Source of the DNA: Anaerosporobacter mobilis DSM 15930
GTDB lineage: Bacteria; Bacillota; Clostridia; Lachnospirales; Lachnospiraceae
Length of the DNA stretch: 64,000 nt
Reading direction: 5' to 3'
Assembly (NCBI RefSeq): GCF_900142955.1
Contig: NZ_FRCP01000006.1
Coordinates: forward strand, 1 to 64,000
Position 1 is the stretch's first letter; each line of letters opens with the position of its first letter. The position numbers and the translations under genes are program-made. A model generated the notes under the pieces. The model was not told the DNA's origin. It saw nothing but the letters and a program-made list of their open reading frames with translations, and searched no databases. Shown here in pieces: positions 43,656 through 51,541 of this stretch.

Positions 43656-45443
43656 TTATGACTGTAATGTTTTAAGTTTAAAGAATTCACCCTTTTTCTC
43701 CATCAGCTGTGTATAGGTACCGATTTCTTCTACGTTTCCTTCCTTAAGTACAACAATTTTATCAGCATTCTTAATCGTAGATAGACGATGGGCAACTACG
43801 AACGTTGTCTTATCTTTAGTCAGTATTTCTAAAGAATCCTGTATCTTCAATTCAGAGATACTATCCAGTGCTGAGGTTGCCTCATCTAGAAGTACAACCT
43901 GTGGATCTCTAAGTAATGCTCTTGCAATGGATATTCTTTGTCTTTGACCACCAGATAACTTTCCACCATGTTCTCCTATTACTGTATCCAAACCCATCGG
44001 TAGGGAATCTACCAATTCTTTCAAACTGGTTTGTTGCAATACTTGATCTAGTTGCTCTTCTGAAATAGAATCTAAACCATAAGTTATGTTGTTTCGAAGT
44101 GTATCCGCAAACAAGATACTATCCTGTGGCACCACTGCCATAAATCTGCGATAGCTGCGAATGTCTAACTCCCTCATATCTTTTCCATCAATAAGTACAG
44201 TTCCCTCTGTTGGTTTTAGGAATCCAATAATAAGATTCATTATTGTTGTTTTTCCAGCCCCAGAACCTCCAACCAAAGCTATCGTTTCTCCCTTATTAAC
44301 TTGGAGATTAAAGTGATTTAATACATTCTTTTCTCCATCTCCATAAGAAAAGACTACATCATTGAATTCATAATATCCTTCTAGTTTCTTCACCTTACGT
44401 TTTCCCTTATAGCTCTCCACATCATGAACGGTAAGAATATCACCGATGGAATTAAGGGATTCTATTCCTTTCGTGAAGATTGGTACTAGATTAGCAATCT
44501 GTGAGATACTATTTACTATGGTTGAAAAATACGTTTGATAAAGTACAATGTCACCAACACTGATTTTTCCCTTATATGCTAGAGTTCCTGTGAAAGCAAG
44601 ACATAACACTTGAAAGAGTTGGAAGATTACCCAACTTACGGAACCAAAGAGAGATTGTATTACATCTAGTTTATACCCTTTGTGCGCAACCTTACTAATT
44701 TGCTCCTCCAAACGATTAATTTCCTTTTCCTCAACACTATACGCTCTTGTAACTGGAATCAGCTCCACCATCTCAATTACTTTAGCTGAGGTTTCTTCCA
44801 TCTCTTTACGGAACTCAGTATTCCTTAGTCTTATCTTTTTTCGAAATGCAATAATTGTAATTACTGCAATCGGTATGGTAACAAGAAAGAATAGAAATAC
44901 CACCATATTCTTTGTAATAATAACAGAAAACGCAACAACTATATTTATAACAATTGCTAATAAACTGGTAAATACTTGCGTTGACATTGACTCTACCGCT
45001 TCTACGTCACGTATAATCTTTGATTGCAATCTTCCTGACTGCATATTCTTATGATACCCAATGGACAATTGCTGCAGCTTACGTATTAAACTTCCACGAA
45101 GCCTTGCCTCCACATCACGAATTGCCAAACTATACATCCTTACATATATATAGTTTGTAGGTATGTTTTGAACAATTAATATCACCATAATTCCAACATA
45201 ATACGCAATTTTCCCTACAGGATAATCCCCGGGATTCGTAGCAACATCCACAATACCTGCAATGGCAATAGGCATTGCCCACGCCGGCGTATGTTTTAGT
45301 ACGAAGAAGAACGAGGATACCAATAATTTACCATAGTTCCCTTTGTATATGTTTAACAATAGTTTTAAGGAGTTATGCTTGTTTTTTTCAAATTCTTCTG
45401 TAAGAGTGCCTTCTGTCTCAAAATCCATTTTCTCTGTTGTCAT
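43656..45443 (-). CDS. ABC exporter half-transporter (fused permease and ATPase)
   Basis: A 595-residue protein: six membrane helices (about 35-330), then an ABC domain with Walker A GGSGAGKTT, signature LSGGQRQRISIARALL and Walker B VVLLDEATSALD. It would form a homodimer or pair with another half. Substrate unknown. GGAAAGGA precedes the ATG. It begins 17 bases after the GH113 gene in the same direction, so they probably form an operon. Confidence 0.93.
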   Translation of the reverse strand: MTTEKMDFETEGTLTEEFEKNKHNSLKLLLNIYKGNYGKLLVSSFFFVLKHTPAWAMPIAIAGIVDVATNPGDYPVGKIAYYVGIMVILIVQNIPTNYIYVRMYSLAIRDVEARLRGSLIRKLQQLSIGYHKNMQSGRLQSKIIRDVEAVESMSTQVFTSLLAIVINIVVAFSVIITKNMVVFLFFLVTIPIAVITIIAFRKKIRLRNTEFRKEMEETSAKVIEMVELIPVTRAYSVEEKEINRLEEQISKVAHKGYKLDVIQSLFGSVSWVIFQLFQVLCLAFTGTLAYKGKISVGDIVLYQTYFSTIVNSISQIANLVPIFTKGIESLNSIGDILTVHDVESYKGKRKVKKLEGYYEFNDVVFSYGDGEKNVLNHFNLQVNKGETIALVGGSGAGKTTIMNLIIGFLKPTEGTVLIDGKDMRELDIRSYRRFMAVVPQDSILFADTLRNNITYGLDSISEEQLDQVLQQTSLKELVDSLPMGLDTVIGEHGGKLSGGQRQRISIARALLRDPQVVLLDEATSALDSISELKIQDSLEILTKDKTTFVVAHRLSTIKNADKIVVLKEGNVEEIGTYTQLMEKKGEFFKLKTLQS

Positions 45444-45459
45444 TCTATCCTTTCCTTCC

Positions 45460-46386
45460 TTACAGAGTTTGATAAAACTCCTTGATTACCTTAGCTGAAG
45501 GCTTATCATACACACTATATCCTCTCTGTTCTGGTAAGTCTTCTCTAAAGTTAGAAGACCAGTCCCAAATTCCATAGCCTTCCACCCATTCTCGTTCCCT
45601 TACAGTCTCAAACATTGCCTTAAAATAATCTGCTTGTACCTTCAAATCTAGTTCACCTTCAAATGTCCAGTCATTTGGTACCTCTTGGCATCCTTTCACG
45701 CACATACAACCACATTCCGCAAAGAAAAATGGTTTATTATATTGTTTTACTACCTTTTCAATACGATCTAGATTTTCTTCCCATCTTGTTTGTGGGTAAT
45801 ATCCACTAGATGATATCACGTCGAGGCAATCCCACCACTTAACCTGATTTTCTTGGTACTTATCTGTATTATATGTAACAAGGCCATTGTATACGTTTCT
45901 TACTCTTTGAACTAGATTTCTCCAGTATTCCTCTTTTCGTTCTGTTTGAACCAACTCACATCCCACCATAAACATTTCACAATGAGTTCTCTCTGCAATT
46001 TCAGCATATTTAAGAATATATTTTTCATAATTTGCAAACCATTTACTCCACTTTGGCTCACAAGGAACTTCTACATCAAAGAAGTTAATATGTGCTCTCC
46101 ACACTCCGTCTCTGCAATTAAGCATTGGCTTTAGAATAATCTTAAGACCTAGTTTTCTTGCATAATCAATAACGCTTATAAGCTCCTCATCTGTAGGAAT
46201 ATGTTCCCCTATATAATCAATCTCCTCTGATTGAGGGGTATCTTGTAAAGCGATGAAAGCTAAGATAATGGTATCGCAACCTGTAGTATCTACCAAAGTT
46301 TTCAGAGACTCTTTTGTCTCCTCTCCTGCAAATTTTTGTGTCTTACTTGGGTTTAACTTGAATGTAAATCCTTTTATAAAATCCAT
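45460..46386 (-). CDS. Glycoside hydrolase family 113-like enzyme (beta-mannanase type)
   Basis: A 308-residue (beta/alpha)8 protein without signal peptide, so cytoplasmic. The acid/base Glu is probably in FMVGCELVQTER and the nucleophile Glu in KPFFFAECGCM; both positions match GH113 endo-/exo-mannanases. The C-terminal strand carries GYGIWDWSSNF. GAAGGAG precedes the ATG at 46386; the longer frame to 46527 runs into a repeat and is rejected. Context: the LacI-type regulator gene is directly upstream and an ABC exporter downstream, all on the same strand. Confidence 0.82.
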   Translation of the reverse strand: MDFIKGFTFKLNPSKTQKFAGEETKESLKTLVDTTGCDTIILAFIALQDTPQSEEIDYIGEHIPTDEELISVIDYARKLGLKIILKPMLNCRDGVWRAHINFFDVEVPCEPKWSKWFANYEKYILKYAEIAERTHCEMFMVGCELVQTERKEEYWRNLVQRVRNVYNGLVTYNTDKYQENQVKWWDCLDVISSSGYYPQTRWEENLDRIEKVVKQYNKPFFFAECGCMCVKGCQEVPNDWTFEGELDLKVQADYFKAMFETVREREWVEGYGIWDWSSNFREDLPEQRGYSVYDKPSAKVIKEFYQTL

Positions 46387-46414
46387 ATTGTTTTCTCTCC
46401 TTCTATTGCTATTA

Positions 46415-46480
46415 CTAGGCAATTGTGAAGTCTTTATCGTAAAAAGACTATTATTTTGTAATATGTCTGTCGTTGCACAT
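46415..46480 (-). repeat. Family 1 palindromic repeat, half copy overlapping the LacI gene end
   Basis: GGCAATTGTGAAGTCTTTAT ... GTAATATGTCTGTCGTTGCA matches the left arm of copy A. It overlaps the last 30 bases of the LacI-type gene, so the C-terminal residues of that protein come from the repeat. Confidence 0.7.
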
Positions 46481-47497
46481 CCTTCTTGGTACAGGATACG
46501 TGGCAACAGTAATAATCGCGTTATCAAATTCCGGATGGGTTATCTTTTCTAATGTTGTTGATACCAAACGTCTTCCAAGTGCCTCCATTCTTATCTCTAC
46601 GGTAATAATATCCGACTTAAAGAATTCAGGTTCGATGGTATTATCAAACCCTACAATTATGATATCCTTGGCGAGTTTCATATCCTTTTTCATTAAGGCT
46701 GTTGCTACATATTTAGCTACATCATCATCTACACAGACAAACACCTCTGGAAAATAAGGAAGCTTTTCTATATTTTCCTCGATCACACTAAAGTTATAGT
46801 AACTGTTTGGCTCTCCCTTAGTTAACATTAAAGATTCCTCTATGGTTATACCATTCGCTACTATCGTCTGCCTCATTCCTTCATAACGCATAGAAACACT
46901 CATTGACGCGTCACTGCATCCAACAAAAGAAAATGTTCGTTTTCCTTGGCTAATCAGTTCCTGCACGATTTCCGCGATAGCATGTCTACCTTCAATCGCT
47001 ATAATATTACCAAAACGGAGATATGCCTCTCCATTCTTAGGTGCATTGAACATAGTAATTGGCAATTTGCTTATGGCTAATCCTTCGACAAATGGTAGTG
47101 GGAACTTGCACAGAAGAATAATCCCTTTCGTATCCTCTGATGCAGCTTTTAATGTTTCTGTTGCATTCAAATCATCTTCTTCCACAATATACATCTGCAT
47201 GCGATAACCATTATCATTAATCTCATCACTGATTCCAGTAATGATTTTATTCCAGAAGGTGGATTCTGCACGGTTAAACAAAACCAATATGGTACCACCG
47301 ACATTTTTCTTTGATAACCCTTTTGCCTGCTCAATCATTGTAGCATCTAATTTTTCATAGCCCATCTCATAAGCTTTCTGTATCACTGTCATTCTAGTAG
47401 CATTTGAGACTTCTCCACCATTTAGAGCCTTTGCAACGGTATTTCTAGATAACTCTAACTTAGCTGCAATATCTTGAATCGTTACTCGTTTCATCAA
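46451..47497 (-). CDS. LacI/GalR-family transcriptional regulator
   Basis: A 348-residue regulator. The N-terminal helix-turn-helix is RVTIQDIAAKLELSRNTVAKALNG, followed by a hinge and a periplasmic-binding-like effector domain (about 70-340). The N-terminal helix pattern differs a little from the classic ...VSR.LNN. The last residues (RMCNDRHITK) are encoded by a palindromic repeat, so the original C terminus may have been replaced. It probably regulates the GH113/exporter genes downstream and itself. A symmetric four-site operator candidate lies upstream. Confidence 0.9.
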   Translation of the reverse strand: MMKRVTIQDIAAKLELSRNTVAKALNGGEVSNATRMTVIQKAYEMGYEKLDATMIEQAKGLSKKNVGGTILVLFNRAESTFWNKIITGISDEINDNGYRMQMYIVEEDDLNATETLKAASEDTKGIILLCKFPLPFVEGLAISKLPITMFNAPKNGEAYLRFGNIIAIEGRHAIAEIVQELISQGKRTFSFVGCSDASMSVSMRYEGMRQTIVANGITIEESLMLTKGEPNSYYNFSVIEENIEKLPYFPEVFVCVDDDVAKYVATALMKKDMKLAKDIIIVGFDNTIEPEFFKSDIITVEIRMEALGRRLVSTTLEKITHPEFDNAIITVATYPVPRRMCNDRHITK

Positions 47498-47610
47498 ACT
47501 CCTCCTAAACTATAATTCCTTCTTAGAATCTTACTTTGTACTATCTCCATCACCTATCCTCAATATACCCTATAGCACATCAGAACGTCAACATATATAT
47601 GCATATAATT

Positions 47611-47648
47611 ATGCACTATTTATGCACACATGTGCATTTAGTGTGCAT
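47611..47648. promoter_or_regulatory. Candidate four-site operator upstream of the LacI-type gene
   Basis: ATGCAC, 5 bases, ATGCAC, 4 bases, GTGCAT, 5 bases, GTGCAT: a symmetric array with two direct and two inverted half sites over 38 bp, about 115 bases before the start codon. It is not coding. The layout fits a dimer or tetramer of the regulator. Confidence 0.55.
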
Positions 47649-47704
47649 TTTTTTAATAATCTAGTTTTTTAGTATCATGCATTAGATAAAATAGACGAAG
47701 AAAA

Positions 47705-47744
47705 AGCCCTTGCACGATTGCTTATATCGCAATTATGCAAAGAC
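47705..47744 (-). terminator. Terminator of the Ig-like surface protein gene
   Basis: On the minus strand, TCTTTGCATAATTGC pairs with GCAATCGTGCAAGGG with mismatches, followed by CTTTTTC. About 100 bases past the stop codon. Confidence 0.6.
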
Positions 47745-47841
47745 TTCTTATGTTTAATTAATAGTAATTATAATTTAAAATCTGTATTTTATTTACGTTC
47801 TTAGCTATAAATTTTTAACTGTAACACATATTCTTGAGTTC

Positions 47842-49143
47842 TTACCACTCTTCAACTATAACCTTAGTTACTACGGATTGGTTTCCACACCTAATTGTGA
47901 TTTTTGCTTCTCCAGCCTTCAAAGGTGTATATTCCCATGATTGTTCCTCTTGATTATATTCTACTTTTAAAACTTTGGAATTATCAGACTCAATGGTTAC
48001 CTTATCTGTGGTTTCCCAAGGCTCTAAATCATAATATATATTAAAATACTCACCTACATATGCCGTGTATTCCTCAGATTCTAAAGTAATGCTTTCACAA
48101 GGAGCCTCAGCTACAACAACAGTAACAGTTCCTATAACGGTTCCTTGTTCTGATCCTTCTCTTATTATAACTTCGCCGGTACCCGTTTTATTTCCGTGTA
48201 GATATAATGAGCTTTCATCTTGAATAAGATCCAATACATTATTCTCTGGATTTGTTTTATCATAATCCTTTATTTCAAAATAATATAATGAACTTGCATT
48301 CGTGTAGTTAAGTAAGTTAAAGACATTGATATAATTATCTACTAGTAACTCTACATTCGGTTCAGCAATACTTGCATCTTTTACTTCTACTTTAAAGCTA
48401 CCTAAGGTTTTTGTTTTCTTATTATATGTTTCTTTTATTGTAATTGTATATGTACCTGCTTTTTCTGCTTTAAACTGATATCCATAAAAATAACGTTTTC
48501 CAATATAATCCTTAAGTACAGATTTATATTCATCATTGTCTGTGACATCTTTTGCTGATGAAGCATCGTATTTCTTTTCATTAATAGTGAAGTTACTACT
48601 ATCTGATGTTACTGTATAAGTAGCCTTTGGATTTCGATATGCTATAGTAAACATAGAATCTGAAGAACTATAATAGTCTGCTAGATCAAATCCACCGCTT
48701 CCAACAGGGAGGACTGCATCTTCCGATATTAATGTAGCGTTTTTTACAGTAACCTTACATTTCCCTACTGTAATTTTCTTATTCTTGTAAGTTTGTGTGC
48801 AGGTAATTGTTGCACTTCCAGCCTTAACACCTGTTAAATAACCACCAGCTTTGCTGATTTTTACAACTTTGGAGTTGCTAGATGTAAATTGATACGTTGC
48901 ACCTTTTATTTTGTTTTTTACAGAAAGCTCCTCTCCATTGCTTAATTCCCATGAATTTTTGTTCCAGTAAACCTTACTGTCCATTTTACCAACAGGTATT
49001 GTCAGTTCTTTTACACTTATTGAAGCCTTTTTAGTTGCTGCTTCTGCCACCTGATTTGGTATAATAAAGTTTCCTACCATTAGTGCACAGCATAACACCG
49101 TTAATACTAATAATCTCATAACTCCAATCTTTGGTCTTTTCAT
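47842..49143 (-). CDS. Secreted protein with bacterial Ig-like (BIG2-type) domains
   Basis: A 433-residue secreted protein. Signal peptide about 1-36, ending VAEA. Residues about 38-135 are a BIG2-like domain (STATITCTQTY-type strand: KAGSATITCTQTYKNKKI). Two similar segments follow (KAEKAGTYTITIKETYNKKT near 240, and KAGEAKITIRCGNQSV at the end). No LPXTG or SLH anchor is seen, so it is either released or held by other means. GAGGAG lies before the ATG. Role unknown; Ig-like proteins usually bind surfaces or sugars. Confidence 0.8.
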   Translation of the reverse strand: MKRPKIGVMRLLVLTVLCCALMVGNFIIPNQVAEAATKKASISVKELTIPVGKMDSKVYWNKNSWELSNGEELSVKNKIKGATYQFTSSNSKVVKISKAGGYLTGVKAGSATITCTQTYKNKKITVGKCKVTVKNATLISEDAVLPVGSGGFDLADYYSSSDSMFTIAYRNPKATYTVTSDSSNFTINEKKYDASSAKDVTDNDEYKSVLKDYIGKRYFYGYQFKAEKAGTYTITIKETYNKKTKTLGSFKVEVKDASIAEPNVELLVDNYINVFNLLNYTNASSLYYFEIKDYDKTNPENNVLDLIQDESSLYLHGNKTGTGEVIIREGSEQGTVIGTVTVVVAEAPCESITLESEEYTAYVGEYFNIYYDLEPWETTDKVTIESDNSKVLKVEYNQEEQSWEYTPLKAGEAKITIRCGNQSVVTKVIVEEW

Positions 49144-49344
49144 TATTTATCTCCTCTTTATGTATTTTTAGCTGTTTTTAGTAACAAAACAACCTTATAC
49201 TAAATTTTACTCAATTTTCTATACTATGTCAACTATATCTATATGATATATCTAGAATATTCTACAAAAAACTACAATTTATTAGAATGCAAATGAATGC
49301 AAATCTATGGTTTAGTCCAATACTTCTGTATTTCTTCTATACGA

Positions 49345-49380
49345 TTTCAACTCCCCATGCCAATACATAGGGAGTTGAAA
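49345..49380 (-). terminator. Terminator of the sigma/anti-sigma operon
   Basis: TTTCAACTCCC pairs with GGGAGTTGAAA around a 13-14 base loop, 8 bases past the anti-sigma stop codon. The T-run is poor. Confidence 0.7.
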
Positions 49381-49387
49381 TATACTA

Positions 49388-50014
49388 TTATTTCAACTCT
49401 TTTATAATATCTAAAATCACCATTTCAGATACTCTTTTAGAGAATTCTAATGAATAGGAATCACTATCTTTTTGCCAAACAGCTAAGGTGTATCCATTCA
49501 TATCTCCCTTAATGGTTACCTCATAATCGTCAATTTTACATTTCTTTTCCATAGAATATTCATTGTAGTTACCACTTATATCTTCATTACCAACTGCTTT
49601 TCTATATACAAGTTCTTCTTCATCATTTGAATACGTTATCTCGGCTAACTCTCCCCAATACAGAGTGTATGTGGTCTTTTCAATACTAAAAGGAACGTTC
49701 TTTACCTCCGAAATCTCAAATCCCGCATTTTGACTTAGTTCAACAATTGAATTATACTCCACTATATCTGGCACTACTTGTTCAACTAAATTCTCACCAT
49801 TATTAAATACTAGTTTTCCTCCAATAATTCCAATACATATGATTGCTAAGCAAGCCGCTATAGATATAATTCTTCGATATTGATAATATGAACTACGATT
49901 TGTTGTTTCGGTAGTAAAATCTGTTTCATCAATTTTTCTCATAATTCTATCATGTATCACTTCTGTTACTTGAATATTATCCATAATTTTATTATATCTA
50001 CCCTTCAAAATCAT
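49388..50014 (-). CDS. Probable anti-sigma factor, membrane protein with DUF4367-like domain
   Basis: A 208-residue single-pass protein: about 50 cytoplasmic residues, one membrane segment (about 51-70, IISIAACLAIICIGIIGGKLVF) and an extracellular domain. It overlaps the end of the sigma factor gene by 17 bases, the usual position of an anti-sigma factor. The outer domain shares the pattern NEDISGNYNEY ... V.IKGD....A.W....SY with the lipoprotein at 50695. The start is uncertain: the ATG at 50014 is very close to GGAGG, and a second ATG lies at 49984. Confidence 0.78.
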   Translation of the reverse strand: MILKGRYNKIMDNIQVTEVIHDRIMRKIDETDFTTETTNRSSYYQYRRIISIAACLAIICIGIIGGKLVFNNGENLVEQVVPDIVEYNSIVELSQNAGFEISEVKNVPFSIEKTTYTLYWGELAEITYSNDEEELVYRKAVGNEDISGNYNEYSMEKKCKIDDYEVTIKGDMNGYTLAVWQKDSDSYSLEFSKRVSEMVILDIIKELK

Positions 50015-50630
50015 ACGCCTCCTTTAGAATCAATTTGAGCTTTCCTCTTGCTCGATGTAAGAGGGAGCGGACTGTCCGCTCATTCTTCCCTAGTAGCGAA
50101 GCAATCTGACTAGTGGAATATCCCTCATGATAATAGAGGTGTGTTACTTCACGATACTTTACAGGTAGGCTTTTAACCGCTTCCCATACAAACACTAAAT
50201 CTTCTTTTTCTTCACCTATCAATTCTTCCCTTAGTTCATCTGTAGTTCTAATCTTGTTATATCTAATCTTGTTTTTACATATATTAATTGCAACACGCAT
50301 AACCCATGCTTTTTCGTGTACTGTCGATTCAAACATTGGTCTATCTTTAATAAAATGTATTATCGTATCTTGCAAAACATCTTCTGCATCACTAGCATTA
50401 TGCAAATAAGAATATGCCATTCGTAATACAGAATTACCATAATCGTTAAGTAGATGTTCTGCTTGTTTGTTTATTTCAGCTTTCGTTACTACATGATCCA
50501 AGACTTTACAATCTTCTTTTAGTAGAAAGTAAAATCTTGTTCTTGCCGCTAATAAAAGCTCACAAAATACTAGCATTACTCGTGTCACAAAAGGTATATT
50601 TAGTCTTTGATTTATACATACATTATTCAT
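49998..50630 (-). CDS. ECF-type RNA polymerase sigma factor
   Basis: A 210-residue sigma-70 family factor. Region 2 includes YGNSVLRMAYSYLHNASDAEDVLQDTIIHFI, and region 4 has LPVKYREVTHLYYHEGYSTSQIASLLGKNERTVRSLLHRARGKL. A GGAG ribosome binding site supports the first ATG, which leaves an N-terminal extension of about 45 residues, rich in hydrophobic residues, before region 2; that is unusual. The next gene is its likely anti-sigma factor. It may be auto-regulated and control the lipoprotein gene upstream. Confidence 0.92.
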   Translation of the reverse strand: MNNVCINQRLNIPFVTRVMLVFCELLLAARTRFYFLLKEDCKVLDHVVTKAEINKQAEHLLNDYGNSVLRMAYSYLHNASDAEDVLQDTIIHFIKDRPMFESTVHEKAWVMRVAINICKNKIRYNKIRTTDELREELIGEEKEDLVFVWEAVKSLPVKYREVTHLYYHEGYSTSQIASLLGKNERTVRSLLHRARGKLKLILKEAYDFEG

Positions 50631-50649
50631 AACCGCTCCTACATAATAT

Positions 50650-50684
50650 GAAGTGCGACACCAATTTCCACAGTGTCGCGCTTC
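50650..50684 (-). terminator. Stem-loop between the lipoprotein and sigma factor genes
   Basis: GAAGCGCGACAC pairs with GTGTCGCACTTC with one G-U-type mismatch. It follows the lipoprotein stop codon by 10 bases. Little T-run, so it may attenuate. Confidence 0.7.
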
Positions 50685-50694
50685 ACTATTCCTT

Positions 50695-51201
50695 TTATTC
50701 TATCCCTTTTACCATATCAATAATTACGTTGCTATCGATACCTGCTTCTCCACTGTTCATAACAATTGAATAAGTATAATCTCCGTCTTGCCAAACAGCC
50801 ACATTAATCTTGTCGCCGCTTCCTTTTAATGTTACACTTTGATTGTTAACTTCTACCGTAGATATCTCATCATACTGTGTATAATCACCACTTATATCAT
50901 CCGTTCCTTTTCCCTTACGAATACATAATTTATCTTCTCCATTATCGTAAGTGATATCAATCATCTCATCCTGAATTGCACTGATATTCTTATCAGAAAA
51001 TCCTTCTGGTACTTTCTCTGGTATCACAAGATCAAATCCAGCAAGTTTTTCTGCTTCCTCAATTGTCTCACACTCCGCAAATGGATTAGGAATTTGAGTA
51101 TTCTCTCCAACAGGCTCTGTTGGTACTTTAGTCTCCTTACCACAACCTGTCATTGACGCTACCATCACTAATGCCATTACGCATTTCATCATTTTCTTCA
51201 T
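50695..51201 (-). CDS. DUF4367-type lipoprotein next to the sigma/anti-sigma pair
   Basis: A 168-residue lipoprotein: signal MKKMMKCVMALVMVASMTGC with Cys20, then a short linker and a domain (about 45-165) resembling the outer domain of the anti-sigma factor at 49388 (both have DISG-x-Y-x-x-Y, a V-x-x-KG strand and AVWQ/D). AAAGGG precedes the ATG at 51201. The two could compete for the same signal, with the lipoprotein acting as a decoy or co-sensor; this is inference from the shared domain. Confidence 0.82.
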   Translation of the reverse strand: MKKMMKCVMALVMVASMTGCGKETKVPTEPVGENTQIPNPFAECETIEEAEKLAGFDLVIPEKVPEGFSDKNISAIQDEMIDITYDNGEDKLCIRKGKGTDDISGDYTQYDEISTVEVNNQSVTLKGSGDKINVAVWQDGDYTYSIVMNSGEAGIDSNVIIDMVKGIE

Positions 51202-51375
51202 ATTATCATTCCCTTTCTTCTTGGTCAACGGTCTAATATGGTCATTCTTAAAATTGGCTCCGTTGGCCCGATATCCATAAATAGTAACCATTATTCTTAA
51301 CGGTTCTATCTTATATACACTTGAGAAGTTAGAAATGTTGCAATTTATTTATAAATTTTTCAACCCATAAAAAAT

Positions 51376-51411
51376 AGGCCACTGTTTCCTTCTAATATGA
51401 AACGGTGACCT
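51376..51411 (-). terminator. Terminator of the DUF4118 histidine kinase gene
   Basis: AGGTCACCGTTTC pairs with GAAACAGTGGCCT on the minus strand, followed by ATTTTTTA. The repeat at 51430-51483 lies between it and the gene. Confidence 0.8.
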
Positions 51412-51429
51412 AAAGTCTAATAAATTATT

Positions 51430-51483
51430 GCAAATCTGAGCACGTCAGCATTTGATTCTTCAACGCAAAATCTTAGAAGCCGT
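51430..51483 (-). repeat. Partial copy of the 3732-3935 palindromic element
   Basis: On the minus strand, CTAAGATTTTGCGTTGAAGA then ATCAAATGCTGACGTGCTCAG matches the plus strand at about 3826-3868 (CTAAGATTTCGCATTGCGAA, then ATCAAGTGCTGACGTGTTCAG). The rest of the element is missing. Confidence 0.65.
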
Positions 51484-51541
51484 AACCCCTTCTAGTACTA
51501 CTGGTGATCGCGGAAGTAATCCAAGTACCTTTTCCAGTTCC

